Source of the DNA: Calidihabitans tengchongensis
GTDB taxonomy: Bacteria > Sysuimicrobiota > Sysuimicrobiia > Sysuimicrobiales > Kaftiobacteriaceae
Direction of reading: 5' to 3'
Length of the DNA: 64,000 nt
Assembly: GCA_031459615.1 (NCBI GenBank)
Contig: JAVKIE010000003.1
Span: 165,748 to 229,747, forward strand
Shown: one piece after another, positions 62,476 to 64,000 of the stretch
How positions within the stretch are numbered: the first letter of the stretch is position 1
How the letters are laid out: every line of letters starts with the position of its first letter
Translations under genes and position numbers: made by a program
The notes under the pieces: generated by a model
Databases searched by the model: none
Told to the model about the DNA's origin: nothing
Seen by the model: only the letters and a program-made list of their open reading frames with translations

Positions 62476-63553
62476 GGGGGACCTCCAGGGAGCCGATGAT
62501 CTGGCCGATGTCGGTCAGGCCGCACGCAGCCAGGTAGCGTTCCAGCCCCAGCCGGATCTCCGTCGCGACGGCCGGGGCATCCAGCACGGCCGAGCCCACC
62601 GCCACCGCGCGGGCGCCGGCGATCAGGAATTCCAGGGCGTCTGAGGCCGCGGCGATCCCGCCCATGCCGATGACCGGGATCCGACACGCCCGGGCCACCT
62701 CCCACACCACGCGCACGGCCACGGCCCGCACGGCCGGCCCCGACAGGCCCCCCGTGACACCCCCCAGAGCCGGGCGGCGGGTGGAGACGTCGACAACCAT
62801 CCCCAGCAGGGTGTTGATCGCCGACAGCCCGTCGGCGCCGGCGTCCTCGGCGGCCCGGGCGACCGCCACGACGTCGGTCGCATGGGGGGTCAGCTTCACC
62901 AGAAGGGGGCGCGGGAAGACGCGGCGGACGGCGCCCGCGAGTTCGGCGGTCAGGACCGGATCCACCCCGAAGACCATCCCGCGGTCCACGTTGGGGCAGG
63001 AGACATTCAGTTCGACGGCAGCCACGCCGTCTTCGTCGGCCAGGACCTCCGCCATGGTCACGTACTGGTCTATGGACTCGCCGGCCAGGCTCACGATGAC
63101 GGGGATGCCCAGGGTCCGGAGGAACGGCAGCTCGCGGGTGAGAAAGCCGGCCAGGCCGGGGTTGGGCAGGCCCAGGGAGTTCAGCCACCCCGCCGGGGTG
63201 CGGACCACCTGGGGGCGCGGGTGGCCGGGGCGCGGGTCAACGGTGACCGACTTGGTGATGAAGCCGGCGAAGGAGCGGAGGTCGACGACGCTCTGGACCT
63301 CGCGCCCGAAGCCCAGCGGGCCTGGCGCGGCCAGAACCGGGTGGGCGAACCGGATGCCGGCGACCTCGACGGCGAGGGACGGCGACCCAGGGTGCCGCGG
63401 TTCGGTGTTCGATATCCGAGCTTCGAGGCTGGGGAAGCGGGGTGTGAGGTTCAGAGGTTCGCAAGTCGGGGCCGAAGCCGCATCCGAAGACCACGGCTTT
63501 CCCTCTTGCCCTTTCCCTCTTCCCTTTTCCCTCTTCCCTCTTCCCTTTTGCAT
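62462..63553 (-). CDS. pyrD: Dihydroorotate dehydrogenase, class 1B, with repeat-derived N-terminal extension
   Basis: The FMN enzyme (363 aa) oxidises dihydroorotate. The barrel starts near AVEVAGIRFAHPVLAAPGPL (about 61) and has the class 1B active-site Cys in ELNVSCPNVDRG, KLTPHATD, and the FMN phosphate loop GMGGIAAASDALEF. Class 1B enzymes usually need the PyrK electron-transfer subunit; none is adjacent. About 60 residues precede the barrel, the first 20 of them Lys/Arg/Gly/Glu-rich because they are read from a heptamer array. No other ATG, GTG or TTG occurs in frame between, so either the extension is made or a CTG is used. pyrF follows with overlap. Confidence 0.92.
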   Translation of the reverse strand: MQKGRGKREKGRGKGQEGKPWSSDAASAPTCEPLNLTPRFPSLEARISNTEPRHPGSPSLAVEVAGIRFAHPVLAAPGPLGFGREVQSVVDLRSFAGFITKSVTVDPRPGHPRPQVVRTPAGWLNSLGLPNPGLAGFLTRELPFLRTLGIPVIVSLAGESIDQYVTMAEVLADEDGVAAVELNVSCPNVDRGMVFGVDPVLTAELAGAVRRVFPRPLLVKLTPHATDVVAVARAAEDAGADGLSAINTLLGMVVDVSTRRPALGGVTGGLSGPAVRAVAVRVVWEVARACRIPVIGMGGIAAASDALEFLIAGARAVAVGSAVLDAPAVATEIRLGLERYLAACGLTDIGQIIGSLEVPREHA

Positions 63554-63644
63554 GCCTTCCCGGCCTCACGGGACCGGCTTAAAGGACACCACCTGCTGTC
63601 TGCGGGCACTGTAGCACGGTTAGAGGGAGGAGGGAAGAGGGGAA
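63498..63644. repeat. Heptamer (CCCTCTT) array with inverted partner around the pyrD start
   Basis: Seven period-7 units (CCCTCTT, GCCCTTT, CCCTCTT, CCCTTTT and so on) occupy 63498-63549 inside the 5' end of pyrD. A shorter inverted arm (AGAGGGAGGAGGGAAGAGGG core) lies at 63622-63644, upstream of the gene. Both arms could pair across the pyrD start codon and would then hide it. The 243-base spacer to the next gene holds no other clear feature. Confidence 0.8.
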
Positions 63645-63796
63645 CGACATGGCGGCGGCGGCAACGCGGGGCGGGAGAGACGCGGAATCTGGCTGTGAGC
63701 GGAGGAAATGCGGGGGGGCCGTCTAATGTGTGCGGCCGAGAGGGCATGCTCTGTAGCGCGCGTTCAATCCTGCCCCTGAAGGAGGGAGCGCACACG

Positions 63797-64000
63797 ATGA
63801 AACGTCTGTCAGTCGTCGCCCTCACAGTCACAGCGGCTCTGGCTGTCGGAGCCTGGATGCCGGCGCCGGCCGCGGCGCAGCTGGCGACCCAGCGGGGCAA
63901 CTCCGTGAGCGCCCGGCTGGTCAGCATCGGCGGGACCACCGACTGGGTGCTGGGGGTCGCTTACCGGATCAACCCCACGCTGGACGCGGCGTTCGCCTAC
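63797..64000 (+). CDS. N-terminal part of an exported, possibly beta-barrel protein (cut by window edge)
   Basis: The first 68 codons are present. MKRLSVVALTVTAALAVGAW is a standard signal peptide, with a cleavage site after APAAAQ near residue 28. The mature part (from about LATQRGNSVSARLVSIGG) alternates polar and hydrophobic residues, and AYRINPTLDAAFAY resembles strands of porin-like barrels. If so, the organism has an outer membrane. The ATG follows AAGGAGGGAG at a good distance. The family is not recognised. Confidence 0.72.
   Translation, partial: MKRLSVVALTVTAALAVGAWMPAPAAAQLATQRGNSVSARLVSIGGTTDWVLGVAYRINPTLDAAFAY

Noticed and set aside
63498..63549. Pyrimidine tract as a rho-independent terminator or UP element.
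   Set aside because: It lies within the pyrD reading frame with exact period 7 and recurs at two other loci, so it is better treated as a repeat array.

Overview
The window is a GC-rich bacterial chromosome segment, almost entirely coding and almost all on the minus strand. No transposase, integrase, phage or CRISPR locus is visible. EF-Tu carries an insertion and wording close to those of thermophiles. A tRNA 2-thiolation gene of the TtuA type, which makes the heat-stabilising 2-thioribothymidine at position 54, also points to a thermophile or moderate thermophile. A signal-peptide protein at the right edge that looks like the start of a beta-barrel hints at an outer membrane. An uncultured high-GC Terrabacteria-type lineage (CSP1-3/Sysuimicrobia-like or a neighbour) would fit, but this is inference only.

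Layout. (1) 1-2770: start of the S10 operon (rplD, rplC, rpsJ) behind tuf and a tRNA-Thr with a good promoter. (2) 2810-3219: a 20-residue membrane microprotein and tRNA-Gly, -Cys, -Leu on the plus strand. (3) 3275-18534: folate genes folE-folP, an orphan ABC-2 ATPase, ogt, and a repair/replication block uvrC - aminotransferase - uvrA - uvrB - coaE - polA. (4) 18724-25436: tRNA-Leu(CAA), a plus-strand fusion of a ThiS/MoaD-like sulfur carrier to TtuA, then dnaE - DUF881 - FAD oxidoreductase. (5) 25461-31723: class III aminotransferase, a degenerate RumA-type methyltransferase homologue, gatCAB. (6) 31853-54332: about 22 kb of peptide/nickel-type ABC transport genes holding four binding proteins, four permease pairs and only two ATPase pairs, with an HTH regulator and a small membrane protein. 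(7) 54503-57197: uvrD/pcrA and a divergent four-helix-bundle gene. (8) 57305-63553: nucleotide genes hpt-guaB3-guaA and pyrD-pyrF-pyrE. (9) 63797-64000: start of a secreted protein.

The most unusual signal that gene annotation does not explain is a set of short phased intergenic repeats. One family has period 9 (consensus near CAATCTACG, 5 loci) and one has period 7 (consensus CCCTCTT, 3 loci). Most loci have a direct array followed by an inverted array, so they can fold into long hairpins at gene ends. Several run into reading frames and are translated: the C-terminus of the class III aminotransferase and the N-termini of UvrD and PyrD. Two of the nonamer arrays bracket the four-helix-bundle gene.

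Other points worth attention are the internal di-glycine of the sulfur-carrier/TtuA fusion, a CoaE without its P-loop lysine, a RumA homologue that keeps its Fe-S cysteines but has lost its catalytic motifs, an hpt gene without a canonical start codon, and a tuf gene with strongly NNG-biased codons unlike its neighbours. Functions were assigned from recognisable motifs, gene order and spacing only; no database search was possible.
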